From an uncultured Paracoccaceae bacterium (GTDB taxonomy: Bacteria > Pseudomonadota > Alphaproteobacteria > Rhodobacterales > Rhodobacteraceae): a stretch of 64,000 nt of DNA. The notes under the pieces were generated by a model. The model was not told where the DNA came from, made no database searches, and saw only the letters and a list, made by a program, of their open reading frames with translations. Numbering within the stretch: position 1 is the stretch's first letter; each line of letters starts with the position of its first letter. Positions 27,073 through 36,914 of the stretch are shown here, piece after piece. The stretch covers positions 620,001-684,000 of the forward strand of contig CANLNT010000001.1 in the NCBI GenBank assembly GCA_947492825.1, in the 5' to 3' direction. Made by a program: the position numbers and the translations under genes.

Positions 27073-29091
27073 ATGGCAAAGTTTACAGTAGATACAGTCA
27101 ACGACATCGTCGACGCGAATGACGGCGTGACATCCCTGCGCGAAGCCATCGCACTGGCCGAACGCAACGTCGGCACCGACACGATTACCTTCGAGGAAGG
27201 TATCAACGCGGTATATATCGACGCGAACAACCCTGATGTCTTCACCATCGCCAACCAAAAGGTCATCATCAACGGTGACACCAATGGCGACGGCATTGCT
27301 GACGTCACCATCAGCGGCAGCGACGCCAGCGCGCATTTCGTGGTCAAGGATACGGCCAAACTGACGCTTCAGGCGCTCAACCTCGAAGACGGTTACAACG
27401 ATCAACGCACGACAAACTCGACCGCCGGCGTTGGGCTGGACGGCGCCGACGGCGCGAGTGCATTCGGCTCGATCTACAATGCCGGTGAGCTGGTGCTGGA
27501 CCGCGTCAGCTTTGACGACAACACAGCCTACGGCGAAGACGGCCAGATTGGCGGCTACGGCGGCATCGGGAGCAAAGGCAGAGATGGCAGCGACGGGCGC
27601 GATGCCGCAGGCACCATCTTCAACCCAATCAAGGCGTTGGATGGCGGCAACGGCGGCACCGGCGGCACCGGCAAAACCGGTCGCGATGGCGGCGAAGGTG
27701 GCGATGCGGCTGTGATCCTCAACTACGGCGACCTGACCTGGAAGGACAGCGGATTTGGGGCCGACAACCTGTCGATGGCGGGTGAGGGCGGTCAAGGTGG
27801 CTTGGGCGGCTATGGCGGCTATGGCGGTGACGGCGGCGACGGTGGTGATGGCCTGTTTGCCATCTCGGGCGCCAAAGATGGCGGTGACGGCGGCGATGGC
27901 GGCACCGGCGGTCTGGGCGGCACAGGTGGCAATGGCGGCATCACCTCTAGCGGCATCCTGAACTTTGGCGACGTCGAATTTGCGACACGCTATGTGGATG
28001 GCAACTATGGCCAGGACGACCACAGCGCCGCGTCAGGTGGCGGCAAAGGCATCGCAGGCTTCGGCGGCTTTTCTGGCAACGTTGGCAGCGCCGGTGGCGG
28101 CTCTGGCTCTGGTAGCGCTGAAGGCGGCGACTTCGGTGATCGCGGTGGGCGCGGTGCCTACGGCGAAGCAGGCGAAGACGGCATCCTGGCCTTTGGCAGC
28201 CACGGTGCTGCAGATGCCCGCCGCCCGATGGACACGATGATCTTTGGACACGGTGAAAAGGACGCCTCCGAAGGCCAGGTCATGACCTACACCATCGCCC
28301 GCACTGGCGAAGATGCGAACGTCAATGTCAAATGGTCGCTCGATATGACCAACGGTCTGAAAGCGGCTGACTTCGCCCCCGGCACTGATTTCAGTGGTGT
28401 GGCCAAGTTCCGTGACGGCGGCCCTGACACGATCACCGTCAGCTTCCGTCTGCGCAACGACGGCGTGGCAGAGCGGATCGAGAACGCGGAATTCAACCTT
28501 GATAAGATGACGATCCTGTCGGACCACAAGGTGGCATTCGGCACCCGTGACGTGGACACCATCGTGCATGCCAACAACGCCGCAGGCCGCAGCCGTGGCG
28601 CGGACGAAGAACTGAACGGTACCAACCGCGCCGACAAAATCTCCGGCCACGGCGGCGATGACCGCATGTGGGGCAAGGGCGGCAACGACCAGATGTTCGG
28701 CAACAAGGGCGAGGATGTGGTTTTTGGCAACGGCGGTTCGGACTTCCTGCGCGGCGGTGACCACCGGGACGTGCTGCTGGGCGGCAACGGTAATGACCGT
28801 CTGTTCGGTGACAAGGCCGCTGACCGCCTTGTCGGCGGAAATGGCAACGACGTTGTCACTGGTGGCGCTGGCTGGGACACATTTGTCTTTGGTGACAACT
28901 CTGGCAACGACCGGATCACCGACTTCCAGCAGGAAAAGGACGTGATCGAGATTGTGCGCGGCGCTGACAGCTTTGACGATCTGGACATCCGTCAGGCCGG
29001 TGATGACGTGATGATCAGCTACGCCAACACTACGATCCGCGTCGAAGATCAAACTGCCAGCGACTTTTCCGCTGACGACTTCTGGTTCTGA
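27073..29091 (+). CDS. Large RTX protein with CSLREA-like N-terminus and glycine-rich core
   Basis: A 672-residue protein without a classical signal peptide. Order: a SLREAIALAE motif at about 21-30 (as in CSLREA domains); a beta-helix-like section; a long Gly/Asp-rich core (about 120-375) of GGxGG units such as GGYGGYGGDGGDGGDG; a Calx-beta-like stretch; then RTX calcium-binding nonapeptides (GGDDRMWGKGGNDQMFG onward) and a C-terminal tail ending DDFWF. This layout predicts calcium-dependent folding after type I secretion. No T1SS genes are nearby. Adhesion or surface role is inferred only. ATG 27073 has GGAACGG upstream. Confidence 0.85.
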   Translation: MAKFTVDTVNDIVDANDGVTSLREAIALAERNVGTDTITFEEGINAVYIDANNPDVFTIANQKVIINGDTNGDGIADVTISGSDASAHFVVKDTAKLTLQALNLEDGYNDQRTTNSTAGVGLDGADGASAFGSIYNAGELVLDRVSFDDNTAYGEDGQIGGYGGIGSKGRDGSDGRDAAGTIFNPIKALDGGNGGTGGTGKTGRDGGEGGDAAVILNYGDLTWKDSGFGADNLSMAGEGGQGGLGGYGGYGGDGGDGGDGLFAISGAKDGGDGGDGGTGGLGGTGGNGGITSSGILNFGDVEFATRYVDGNYGQDDHSAASGGGKGIAGFGGFSGNVGSAGGGSGSGSAEGGDFGDRGGRGAYGEAGEDGILAFGSHGAADARRPMDTMIFGHGEKDASEGQVMTYTIARTGEDANVNVKWSLDMTNGLKAADFAPGTDFSGVAKFRDGGPDTITVSFRLRNDGVAERIENAEFNLDKMTILSDHKVAFGTRDVDTIVHANNAAGRSRGADEELNGTNRADKISGHGGDDRMWGKGGNDQMFGNKGEDVVFGNGGSDFLRGGDHRDVLLGGNGNDRLFGDKAADRLVGGNGNDVVTGGAGWDTFVFGDNSGNDRITDFQQEKDVIEIVRGADSFDDLDIRQAGDDVMISYANTTIRVEDQTASDFSADDFWF

Positions 29092-29114
29092 TCCTTCCAA
29101 AAAGGACCAGCAGT

Positions 29115-29143
29115 GGCCGGGCAGGGTAACCTGTCCGGCCTTT
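29115..29143 (+). terminator. Intrinsic terminator after the RTX gene
   Basis: GGCCGGGCAGG-GTAA-CCTGTCCGGCC followed by TTT, 23 bases after the RTX stop. Confidence 0.8.
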
Positions 29144-29225
29144 GCCGTTCGCGCCGAAATTGGGGGGTTGTCAGCACCCGCCAAGAGGCGTCATTTGGCG
29201 GCATTTGAAACGGATGCGCATTGGC

Positions 29226-29819
29226 ATGTTTGAACTGGATCATATCGCGGTCGCCTGCACCGACCTTGCTGCTGGAACTGCCGCCGTGGAACAAGCGCTT
29301 GGCGTCACCCTGCAACCCGGTGGCCAACACGACCGCTACGGCACGCACAACACGCTTTTGGGCTTGGGTGATTTGTATCTCGAGGTGATCGCCCTTGATC
29401 CGGCAGCGACGCGGGTGCGGCCCACATGGTTTGACCTCGATCGTTTTACCGGGCCGCCGCGGCTGGCCAACTGGATCTGCCGGGCAGACGACTTTGCGCC
29501 GCACCGCACCGTGACCGGCCCCGCCCATGCGCTGACGCGCGGGGACCTCAGTTGGCAGATCACCGTGCCAGATGACGGCGCGCTGCCCTTCGACGGCGCG
29601 TTCCCGACCTTGCTGCGATGGGCCCCCGGCACCCGCCATCCCGCCACGCGGCTGCCCGACTGCGGTCTGCGCCTGACCCGGTTCGAGGTGCATCACCCCG
29701 CCGCTGGCGTCATTCAAGAGATCGTGCCAATTGCCGACCCGCGCGTGGCTTTTGTGAATGGGATCAACGGCTTCCGTGCGACATTTGCGGGGCCGGACGG
29801 CGAAAAGGTGCTGACATGA
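29226..29819 (+). CDS. Glyoxalase-like (VOC) domain protein
   Basis: A 197-residue protein beginning MFELDHIAVACTDLAAGTAAVEQ, typical of glyoxalase-like domain PF13468 proteins. A conserved HDRYGTHNTLLGLGDLYLEVIA follows. It overlaps the GNAT gene by four bases (ATGA), so the two are probably cotranslated. An ATG at 29214 is possible. No substrate can be given. Confidence 0.83.
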   Translation: MFELDHIAVACTDLAAGTAAVEQALGVTLQPGGQHDRYGTHNTLLGLGDLYLEVIALDPAATRVRPTWFDLDRFTGPPRLANWICRADDFAPHRTVTGPAHALTRGDLSWQITVPDDGALPFDGAFPTLLRWAPGTRHPATRLPDCGLRLTRFEVHHPAAGVIQEIVPIADPRVAFVNGINGFRATFAGPDGEKVLT

Positions 29820-30295
29820 TCCGCCCCGCCACCGCCCAAGACGCAGAAGCGATCTGTGCGATCTGGAACCCCGAAATCCGGGATACGCTGGTCACCTTCA
29901 ACAGTGTCGAAAAGACCCCCACCGACATCCATACGATGCGCGCTGACAAGGGCGACGGCTTTCTGGTCTGCGCCGATCAGGTGGGCGACATCCTTGGCTT
30001 TGCCTTCTACGGCCAGTTTCGCGGCGGCATCGGCTATCGGCACACTGCCGAACATACGATCGTTCTTCACGCGGATGCGCGCGGGCGCGGTGCAGGGCGC
30101 GCGCTGATGGATGCGATCTGCGAACACGCACGGGGTGCGGGCTTTCACAGCATCATGGCCGGGGTCAGCGCAGGCAATCCCGATGGCGTGGCCTTTCACG
30201 CGCGGTTGGGCTTTGTCCAAGTTGGTCACCTGCCGCAGGTTGGCCGCAAGTTTGATCGCTGGATCGACCTTATCCTGATGCAAAAGTTCCTTTAG
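29816..30295 (+). CDS. GNAT-family N-acetyltransferase
   Basis: A 159-residue acetyltransferase of the phosphinothricin/methionine-sulfoximine N-acetyltransferase type: MIRPATAQDAEAICAIWN and the acetyl-CoA motif DARGRGAGRALMDAI, then FHARLGFVQVGHLPQVGRKF with the family's Trp-Asp ending RWIDLILMQK. It is coupled to the upstream VOC gene. Confidence 0.87.
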   Translation: MIRPATAQDAEAICAIWNPEIRDTLVTFNSVEKTPTDIHTMRADKGDGFLVCADQVGDILGFAFYGQFRGGIGYRHTAEHTIVLHADARGRGAGRALMDAICEHARGAGFHSIMAGVSAGNPDGVAFHARLGFVQVGHLPQVGRKFDRWIDLILMQKFL

Positions 30296-30304
30296 GCTGC
30301 CCCC

Positions 30305-30985
30305 ATGTCGATCTGGTCCCGCATTGCTGACGCTATCGCCGCCCTTGCCACGGGCGAGGGGCTGACAGCCGTCTTTGACAAACTCCGCACAAGCCCCGAC
30401 CGCACCGTGGCCTTTACCATCGCAGTGATCGCGCTGGGGGCCAAAATGGCCAAGGCCGATGGCCACGTCACCCGGGACGAGGTCACCGCCTTTCGCGAGG
30501 TGTTCCACATCCCGCCGCAAGAAGAACCCAATGCCGCGCGGGTCTTCAACCTGGCCCGGACGGACGTTGCGGGCTTCGAGGATTATGCATCCCGCATTCG
30601 CAACATGTATCCACCCGGTGACCCGACCCTGTCTGACCTGATGGAGGGGCTGTTTCACATCGCTATGGCCGACGGCGAATACCATCCGGGCGAGGATGAG
30701 TTTCTGCACCGCGTGGCCGAAATCTTTGGCTTCGATGATGCCCGCTTTGCCCGCATCCGGGCGCAATTCGTGCCCGACGCCGAACGTGATCCTTATGATG
30801 TGCTGGGCGTGTCGCCTGACGCCGACATGGACACGATCCGCGCCGCCTGGCGCGCCGCCGTGCGCGACACCCATCCCGACCAGATGATCGCGCGCGGTGT
30901 GCCCGAAGAAGCGGTCAAGCTCGCTGAAAAGCGCATGGTCGCGGTCAATCGCGCTTGGGAACAGGTGCGCGAGCGACAGGAATGA
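30305..30985 (+). CDS. DjlA-like TerB/J-domain co-chaperone
   Basis: A 226-residue protein with a TerB-like helical domain (about 35-150; repeats AKADGHVTRDEVTAFREVF and AMADGEYHPGEDEFL) and a C-terminal J-domain (about 160-224) with the HPD motif in RDTHPDQMIARGVP. Unlike E. coli DjlA it has no clear N-terminal membrane span. It should stimulate DnaK ATPase. Stop overlaps the next start (ATGA). Confidence 0.88.
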   Translation: MSIWSRIADAIAALATGEGLTAVFDKLRTSPDRTVAFTIAVIALGAKMAKADGHVTRDEVTAFREVFHIPPQEEPNAARVFNLARTDVAGFEDYASRIRNMYPPGDPTLSDLMEGLFHIAMADGEYHPGEDEFLHRVAEIFGFDDARFARIRAQFVPDAERDPYDVLGVSPDADMDTIRAAWRAAVRDTHPDQMIARGVPEEAVKLAEKRMVAVNRAWEQVRERQE

Positions 30986-31983
30986 GGATCGCCACCTATA
31001 ATGTCGAATGGTTCAACAGCCTCTTTGATGACGATGGACAGTTGATCAATGATGGCGGCTGGTCTTCGCGCTGGGATGTGACCCGCGCCGACCAGACAGC
31101 CGCCCTTGGGGCTGTGTTTCAGGCGCTTGATGCCGATGCAGTCATGGTGATCGAAGCCCCCGACACCTCGCGCTATCGCGATGGCAAAAAGGCGCTGGAA
31201 ACCTTTGCAGAGGCTTTTGGCTTGCGCGCCGACACGGCGCTGATTGGCTTCCCGAACAATACCCAGCAGGAAATCGCTCTGCTTTATGATCCGCGCAAGA
31301 TCACAGCGGTCCACAAGCCACTTGAAGACGGCCCCGCAAACCCCCGTTTTGATGGGGAAATGCCCTTTGATCTTGATGTGGACGCCGCCCCCGAACCGGT
31401 GCGTTGGTCCAAGCCGCCGCTTGAGGCGGAACTGACCTATCAGGGCAAGACCCTCAACCTCATTGGGGTACACGCCAAGTCCAAAGCGCCGCATGGCGCG
31501 GGCAATGATGCCGAAGCGACCCGCATCGCCATCGCCAATCGTCGCAAGCAGTTGGCGCAATGCATCTGGTTGCGCAAACGGGTCGATCAATTGCTGGCCG
31601 CAGACGCGCGCCTGATGGTCATGGGTGACTTCAATGACGGGCCGGGGCTGGACGAATACGAAAAGCTCTTTGGGCGTTCGGGCGTGGAAATCGTGCTCGG
31701 CGAAGGGCAACAGACCAAGCTTTATGACCCCCATGCCCGCATGGCGCTGGGGCGGCGTATTGGGGCCATGCCCAGCACCGCGCGGTTCAAGAAAAAGGGA
31801 CAGCCCTATTTGTCTGCACTGCTCGACTACATCATGGTCTCACCCAACCTGCGCGGGGCAGCACCGCGCTGGCAAATCTGGCACCCGTTCGATCACCCCG
31901 AATGCTATGCCGATGCCGACCTGCGGCAGGCGCTGCTGACCGCTTCTGACCACTTTCCAGTCGTCATTGATCTGGCGGATTAG
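30982..31983 (+). CDS. Endonuclease/exonuclease/phosphatase-family protein
   Basis: A 333-residue EEP-fold enzyme. Family motifs: RIATYNVEWF at the start, a metal-ligand acid in VMVIEAPD, MGDFNDGPG and the final SDHFPVVIDL. No signal peptide. Substrate may be DNA, inositol phosphate or another phosphodiester. It is coupled to the J-domain gene by ATGA. Confidence 0.87.
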   Translation: MRIATYNVEWFNSLFDDDGQLINDGGWSSRWDVTRADQTAALGAVFQALDADAVMVIEAPDTSRYRDGKKALETFAEAFGLRADTALIGFPNNTQQEIALLYDPRKITAVHKPLEDGPANPRFDGEMPFDLDVDAAPEPVRWSKPPLEAELTYQGKTLNLIGVHAKSKAPHGAGNDAEATRIAIANRRKQLAQCIWLRKRVDQLLAADARLMVMGDFNDGPGLDEYEKLFGRSGVEIVLGEGQQTKLYDPHARMALGRRIGAMPSTARFKKKGQPYLSALLDYIMVSPNLRGAAPRWQIWHPFDHPECYADADLRQALLTASDHFPVVIDLAD

Positions 31984-32039
31984 GGCCACCTGACGCATTC
32001 CCCCTTTGGGATCGCCCGCGCACCTTCTATATTGACCTC

Positions 32040-32390
32040 ATGAAACAGATCGCATGTGCACTTGCCCTCACGCTCTCTGCCGCTTCAGCCAGCGCGCAGG
32101 ACACCGACGAAGGCCTTGATTTGATGGAAGAAGGGGCCAAGCTTTTGCTGCGTGGCCTGATGACCGAAATGGAACCGGCCCTGCGCGAACTTGAAGATTT
32201 CGCAGACGAAGTCGGCCCCGCCATGAAACTGCTTGCCGATGAAATGGGCCCCGCTCTGGCAGAGCTGATGGCCCAGATCGACGACATCCGCAATTACGAC
32301 CCGCCCGAGATTTTGCCCAACGGTGACATCATCATCCGCCGCAGGCCCGACGCGCCGGTTTATGAACCCGGTGAAGAGATCGAGCTTTAG
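32040..32390 (+). CDS. Small periplasmic protein
   Basis: A 116-residue protein with a signal peptide (MKQIACALALTLSAASASAQ). The mature part is helical and acidic: EEGAKLLLRGLMTEMEPALRELEDFADEVGPAMKLLADEMGP, then a Pro-rich tail. Similar Rhodobacterales proteins exist, sometimes misnamed ATPases; there are no ATPase motifs here. Stop shares TTAG with the convergent ppx stop. Confidence 0.7.
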   Translation: MKQIACALALTLSAASASAQDTDEGLDLMEEGAKLLLRGLMTEMEPALRELEDFADEVGPAMKLLADEMGPALAELMAQIDDIRNYDPPEILPNGDIIIRRRPDAPVYEPGEEIEL

Positions 32391-33955
32391 CCGCCTTGCC
32401 CCGTCGCACCACCGGTGCGGCGGCGAAAGCTGACCTTGACCTCTGCATCCAATGCGCCCGCCAGCCCATTCAGCCGTGACTGCGCCACCTCGCCAAACAA
32501 GGGCTTGGCATCGGGGTCCAGCATCAGCTTGAGTTGGCGTGATTTCGGCTTCCAGCGGATTTCGCCGGGCGGGGTGTCGCCCGCCATCCACAACATCGCA
32601 CCAAAACGCATCGCGCGGCCCAGAATATCAGCCTCGCGGCGCTGATCCTCTGTCAGCAGGCTGAAGTATGGGTCCAGATGCGTGCCAATGCTCTTGTTGG
32701 TGTAGCGCGTCATCAGCGCCAGCCCCAGCATCACCCGTTCGGCATGTTTCAACCCGCCCAGATTGGCGCGGGTCACATTGTCGAACGCGACCTCGTGGCG
32801 GTAATCGGGGTGGCCGCGCCAGCTGACGTCATGCAGCAAACAGGCGGCCCGGATGATCCGTTTGCGTTGCCAACCCGCGCGCGGAAACAGCGGCATGACA
32901 AAGTGATAGAGCTTACGGCCAAAGCCCGGATTGCGCGCATCCTTGTTTTCCGCAAAGCGGCACGCTTCGATCAACGGGTCACGTTCGCGCAGGGCCTGCG
33001 GCATTTGTTCATACAGCATCCCTTCGCGGATGCCATAGGACGACACGGTGACATCCTTGGGCCTGAAGGTGCGCATTAACTCTTTCAGGACCAGCGATGC
33101 CAGCGGGACCAGCGACATCCGCTGTTCCGAGATGCTGCACCGGCTGCGCAGGTCGGCCAGATCGCTGTCAGCGATGAACGACACCGTGTTGCCGATCCGC
33201 CGGGCCGTCATGCGGTACTCGTGCAGCACCGTCAGCGGGTATTGGCGGCGCTCCATGTCCACGCGGGCAATCGCGCGCCATGACCCGCCCACCAGAAACA
33301 GCCGCTTGCCGGTCTCATTGCCCATGCGGTCATGCAGATCGCTGATGACCGTGCGAATATGCGCCTTGACCGCCTTTTTGCCGCCCTTGATGTCGCGCAG
33401 CTTCAGCGGCCCAAGGGGTGAGGTGACGCGCCGCCCCACGCGACCTTCGGCCAGATCGGCCAGTTCCATGCTGGACCCGCCGATGTCACAGACCAATCCG
33501 TAAGACCCCGGCCAGCCCAACAGCACACCTTGCGCTGACAGCCGCGCCTCTTCCTCGCCGTCAATGATCCACAGCTTGATGCCAGTCTCGCGCTCCACCT
33601 CGGCCCGAAACTCCAGCCCGTCGCTCGCCTCGCGCACTGCCGCCGTCGCCACAGCCGTCAGCGGCGTGATTCCCATGCCGTCGGCTAGGGCGGCAAACCG
33701 GCGGATCGCATTCAGCGCGCGCACTCGGCCCTCGGGGTTCAACCGTCCGGTTTCCGACAGGCCCGCACCAAGGCTTGCCATGATCTTCTCGTTGTAGAAG
33801 TAGGCTGGCGACCGTGCAGCACCATCAAACACCACCAACCGGACAGAGTTTGACCCCACATCAATCACGCCCACCCGGCTGAGTTTCTGGCTCGCGGGGT
33901 CGTCAAACAGCGGGCGGCCGAACGGGCCCCAGTCAATGGGCGCATCTGCGGTCAT
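32387..33955 (-). CDS. ppx: Exopolyphosphatase (Ppx/GppA family)
   Basis: A 522-residue enzyme of the sugar kinase/Hsp70 fold: GVIDVGSNSVRLVVFDG phosphate loop, CDIGGSSMELADL, and a C-terminal HD-like helical domain (LLHDVSWRGHPDYR). It releases phosphate from polyphosphate or hydrolyses pppGpp. It follows ppk on the same strand with an 88-base gap, giving a polyphosphate synthesis/turnover pair. Confidence 0.93.
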   Translation of the reverse strand: MTADAPIDWGPFGRPLFDDPASQKLSRVGVIDVGSNSVRLVVFDGAARSPAYFYNEKIMASLGAGLSETGRLNPEGRVRALNAIRRFAALADGMGITPLTAVATAAVREASDGLEFRAEVERETGIKLWIIDGEEEARLSAQGVLLGWPGSYGLVCDIGGSSMELADLAEGRVGRRVTSPLGPLKLRDIKGGKKAVKAHIRTVISDLHDRMGNETGKRLFLVGGSWRAIARVDMERRQYPLTVLHEYRMTARRIGNTVSFIADSDLADLRSRCSISEQRMSLVPLASLVLKELMRTFRPKDVTVSSYGIREGMLYEQMPQALRERDPLIEACRFAENKDARNPGFGRKLYHFVMPLFPRAGWQRKRIIRAACLLHDVSWRGHPDYRHEVAFDNVTRANLGGLKHAERVMLGLALMTRYTNKSIGTHLDPYFSLLTEDQRREADILGRAMRFGAMLWMAGDTPPGEIRWKPKSRQLKLMLDPDAKPLFGEVAQSRLNGLAGALDAEVKVSFRRRTGGATGQGG

Positions 33956-34043
33956 AATGGTGTGGCCCCTCGGGTTCGTGCGGGCCGACTTTGGCCGATG
34001 GGCGCGGGGGCGTCAATCAACTGACCCGGAAAATGGCGGTTTG

Positions 34044-36209
34044 CTAGTCCTCTGTATGGGTCAGTTTGGGCACATCGGATGCCCCTGCTGATCCGCGCCC
34101 CGACAGCGACGGATTTTCCATAAAGAAGCGGTGGCAGTTGAACGCAAATTCGCCTTCCGGCACTTCGGCCCGCGCAAAGGTGCCATCGGCCTTCATCACC
34201 CAGCTTTGCGCCACATCGGCCATATTTGCCGCCATGATCTGGCTGACGATCTGCGCCTTGACGGTTGCATTCTTGATCTCGACCAGCGTTTCGACGCGGC
34301 GGTTCAGATTGCGCCCCATCCAATCGGCAGAGCTGATGTAGACCTTGGCCTTTTTGCTAGGCAGGGTCTGGCCATTGCCAAAACAGACGATCCGGCTGTG
34401 TTCCAGAAACCGGCCCACAATGGATTTCACGCGGATATTCTCCGACAGCCCTTTCACGCCGGGGCGTAGTCCGCAGATCCCGCGGATCACAAGATCAATC
34501 TTCACACCAGCCTGAGACGCTGCATAAAGCGCGTCAATCACGTCTTCCTCGATCAGGCTGTTCATTTTGGCCCAGATCACCGCCGGTTTGCCATTCGCGG
34601 CATTGGCCGCCTCTTCAGCGATGCGTTCCAGCAGCGTGGATTTGAGGTTCAGTGGCGCAATCGCAAGGTTTTCCAGCGCATCAGGCTGGGCATAGCCTGA
34701 CAGATAATTGAACACCTTGGTCGCATCCCGCCCCAACTTGGCGTCACAGGTGAAAAAGCTCAGGTCGGTATACACCCGCGCGGTGATCGGATGGTAATTG
34801 CCCGTACCGTAGTGGGTATAGGTCACCAGCCGGTCGCCCTCGCGGCGGACCACGGTGCTGATCTTGGCGTGGGTCTTGTAGTTCAGAAAGCCATAGACCA
34901 CATGCGCGCCCGCCCGTTCCAGCCTGCGTGACTGGCGAATATTGGCGGCCTCATCAAACCGCGCTTTCAATTCCACCAGCGCTGTCACCGACTTTCCGTC
35001 CTCTGCCGCCTCGCACAGCGCCTCGACAATGGGTGATCGTTTCGAGGTCCGGTAAAGCGTCTGCTTGATCGCCACGACATCGGGATCGCGCGCGGCCTGC
35101 GCCAGAAACCGGATCACCATGTCAAAGGTCTCATAGGGGTGATGCAGCAGCATATCCTTCTGCCGGATCGCGGCGAACATATCGCCCTCAAAATCCTGCA
35201 CCCGTTCCGGCACGCGCGGGGCGAACGGCGGCCACAGCAGATCAGGCCTGTCATCCAGCACCAGCTCGCTCAGGTCCGCAATCCCGATCAGCCCATCCAC
35301 CTCGACCACTTCGTCGTCGGTGACGCGTAATTCCTGCATGATCATCCGGCGCAGCCCGGCGGGTGCATCGGCACTGATTTTCAGGCGCACAACTTCGCCT
35401 CGGCGGCGGCGCTTCAGCGCGGTCTCAAACTCCCGCACAAGGTCCTCGGCCTCGTCCTCGACCTCCAGATCACTGTCGCGCAGCACCTTGAATGCGCATT
35501 GTCCTTTGACCTTGTGACCGGGATAAAGACGGCTGACATAAAGCAGCAGCAGTTCTTCCAGCGGCAGGAACCGCGCAACGTCACCCGGCAAACGGACAAA
35601 ACGGTCGATCTGTGCGGGCACCGGCAGCAGCGCGCGCAGCGGCAGCTTGTCCTTGGTGCGTTCCAACTGCAGCGCCAGCGCAAAGCCTGCGTTGGGCAAG
35701 AACGGAAACGGGTGCGCAGGGTCAATCGCCAGTGGCGACAAAACCGGGAACACCTGATCCAGAAAGACGTCATCCAGATAGGCCATGTCCGCTTCGGTCA
35801 GGCCGTCGCGGCCCATGATGTGGATGTCAGCGGCGGCCATTTCCTCTGCCAGCGCGCGATAGACATCCTGTTGCCGCGACAGCAATGCGCGCGCATTCAC
35901 ATCAATCAGCGCCAATTGTTCAACCGGGGTGCGCCCGTCGAGACCGGGCATCGTGTTGCCCTCATGGGCCAACTCGCGCAGGCCCGCGACGCGCACAGTA
36001 TAGAATTCGTCCAGATTGGTGGCCGAGATCGACAGGAACCGCAGCCGTTCCAGCAGCGGAACGCGCGGATTCTCCGCCTCTTCCAGCACCCGCCAGTTGA
36101 AAAACAGCCAACTGAGTTCCCGGTTCACATAGCGTTCCGGGGTGGTCACATCGATATCAAGGTCAACAGGGGCGGCAGGCGCTCCTTGTAGAAAATCAGC
36201 TTGCATCAT
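34044..36209 (-). CDS. ppk: Polyphosphate kinase 1
   Basis: About 721 residues, full Ppk1 length. The N-domain starts YVNRELSWLFFNWRVLEEA. The catalytic C-domain has YTHYGTGNYHPITARVYTD with the phosphohistidine region, and RGICGLRPGVKGLSENI. Makes polyphosphate from ATP reversibly. Start is uncertain: ATGs at 36206, 36209 and 36233 all fit, none with a strong ribosome site. Downstream ppx and upstream hdaA are on the same strand. Confidence 0.94.
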   Translation of the reverse strand: MMQADFLQGAPAAPVDLDIDVTTPERYVNRELSWLFFNWRVLEEAENPRVPLLERLRFLSISATNLDEFYTVRVAGLRELAHEGNTMPGLDGRTPVEQLALIDVNARALLSRQQDVYRALAEEMAAADIHIMGRDGLTEADMAYLDDVFLDQVFPVLSPLAIDPAHPFPFLPNAGFALALQLERTKDKLPLRALLPVPAQIDRFVRLPGDVARFLPLEELLLLYVSRLYPGHKVKGQCAFKVLRDSDLEVEDEAEDLVREFETALKRRRRGEVVRLKISADAPAGLRRMIMQELRVTDDEVVEVDGLIGIADLSELVLDDRPDLLWPPFAPRVPERVQDFEGDMFAAIRQKDMLLHHPYETFDMVIRFLAQAARDPDVVAIKQTLYRTSKRSPIVEALCEAAEDGKSVTALVELKARFDEAANIRQSRRLERAGAHVVYGFLNYKTHAKISTVVRREGDRLVTYTHYGTGNYHPITARVYTDLSFFTCDAKLGRDATKVFNYLSGYAQPDALENLAIAPLNLKSTLLERIAEEAANAANGKPAVIWAKMNSLIEEDVIDALYAASQAGVKIDLVIRGICGLRPGVKGLSENIRVKSIVGRFLEHSRIVCFGNGQTLPSKKAKVYISSADWMGRNLNRRVETLVEIKNATVKAQIVSQIMAANMADVAQSWVMKADGTFARAEVPEGEFAFNCHRFFMENPSLSGRGSAGASDVPKLTHTED

Positions 36210-36251
36210 CGGGCTTTCATCACTGCAAACCATTGCAGTTTCATGACATTA

Positions 36252-36914
36252 TCACGCAAGCGGCGTGTCTTTGTCCAGCAACTCGCCTGCCAGTTTGCGG
36301 CTGATCGGCTTTTTGCGGCGCAGGGCCTCGGCGTCCAGCCGTGCGACGATATCGGCCGCGGCAGCAAAGGAGCGTTCGATCCGCAGCGACAGGTAATCAA
36401 CCACCGCAGGCGGCGGCATGATCTGGCGGTCGGCGAAAAGCTTCATCAGCAAAGCCTGCAGCAACGCATCATCAGGGTCACCGATCGCCACCGGCGTGGT
36501 GGCCAGCATGCGGCTGGCCAGATCGGGCAGGGCGATGTCCCAGCGGCTGGGCGGTGTCTGGGCGGTCAAAAGCAGCGGCAGCCGTGCGGCGCGCAGGTTG
36601 TTGTGCAAGTGAAACAGCGCCTCTTCGCAGGCACGGGGCAGGGTGTGGATATCCTCGACCACCACCGGGCCGTCGGGATGCATATCGTCCAGATCACGCG
36701 CGTTCATGATCCGCGCGCCGTGGCCAGCCTGAAACACCCGCGCCAAATGGCTCTTGCCCGCGCCCGCAGGCCCTACAAGGCACAGCTTGCCCTCGGGCCA
36801 GCTATTGGGGGCCTCCAACATGGCAAAGGCCTGCGCATTTGCGTTCGAGACAAAGAAGTCCTCTGGCCCAAGGGCCACGCCCGTGGGCCAGTCAAAAATC
36901 AGCTGTTCAGGCAT
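36252..36914 (-). CDS. hdaA: DnaA-related regulator HdaA
   Basis: A 220-residue DnaA-ATPase-like protein. Walker A is GPAGAGKSHLARVF near residues 48-61; the Walker B-like segment is VVVEDIHTL. A short C-terminal arm lacks the DnaA DNA-binding domain. Hda proteins with the sliding clamp promote hydrolysis of DnaA-ATP after initiation. ATG at 36914 starts MPEQLIFDW, a clamp-binding-like N-terminus (QLxF). It overlaps the preceding permease gene by eight bases, a usual alphaproteobacterial neighbour. Confidence 0.9.
   Translation of the reverse strand: MPEQLIFDWPTGVALGPEDFFVSNANAQAFAMLEAPNSWPEGKLCLVGPAGAGKSHLARVFQAGHGARIMNARDLDDMHPDGPVVVEDIHTLPRACEEALFHLHNNLRAARLPLLLTAQTPPSRWDIALPDLASRMLATTPVAIGDPDDALLQALLMKLFADRQIMPPPAVVDYLSLRIERSFAAAADIVARLDAEALRRKKPISRKLAGELLDKDTPLA

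Noticed and set aside
27600-28200. Repeat array that might be a CRISPR or tandem repeat
   Set aside because: Repetition follows codons for Gly-Gly-X in the RTX gene and has no spacer structure.
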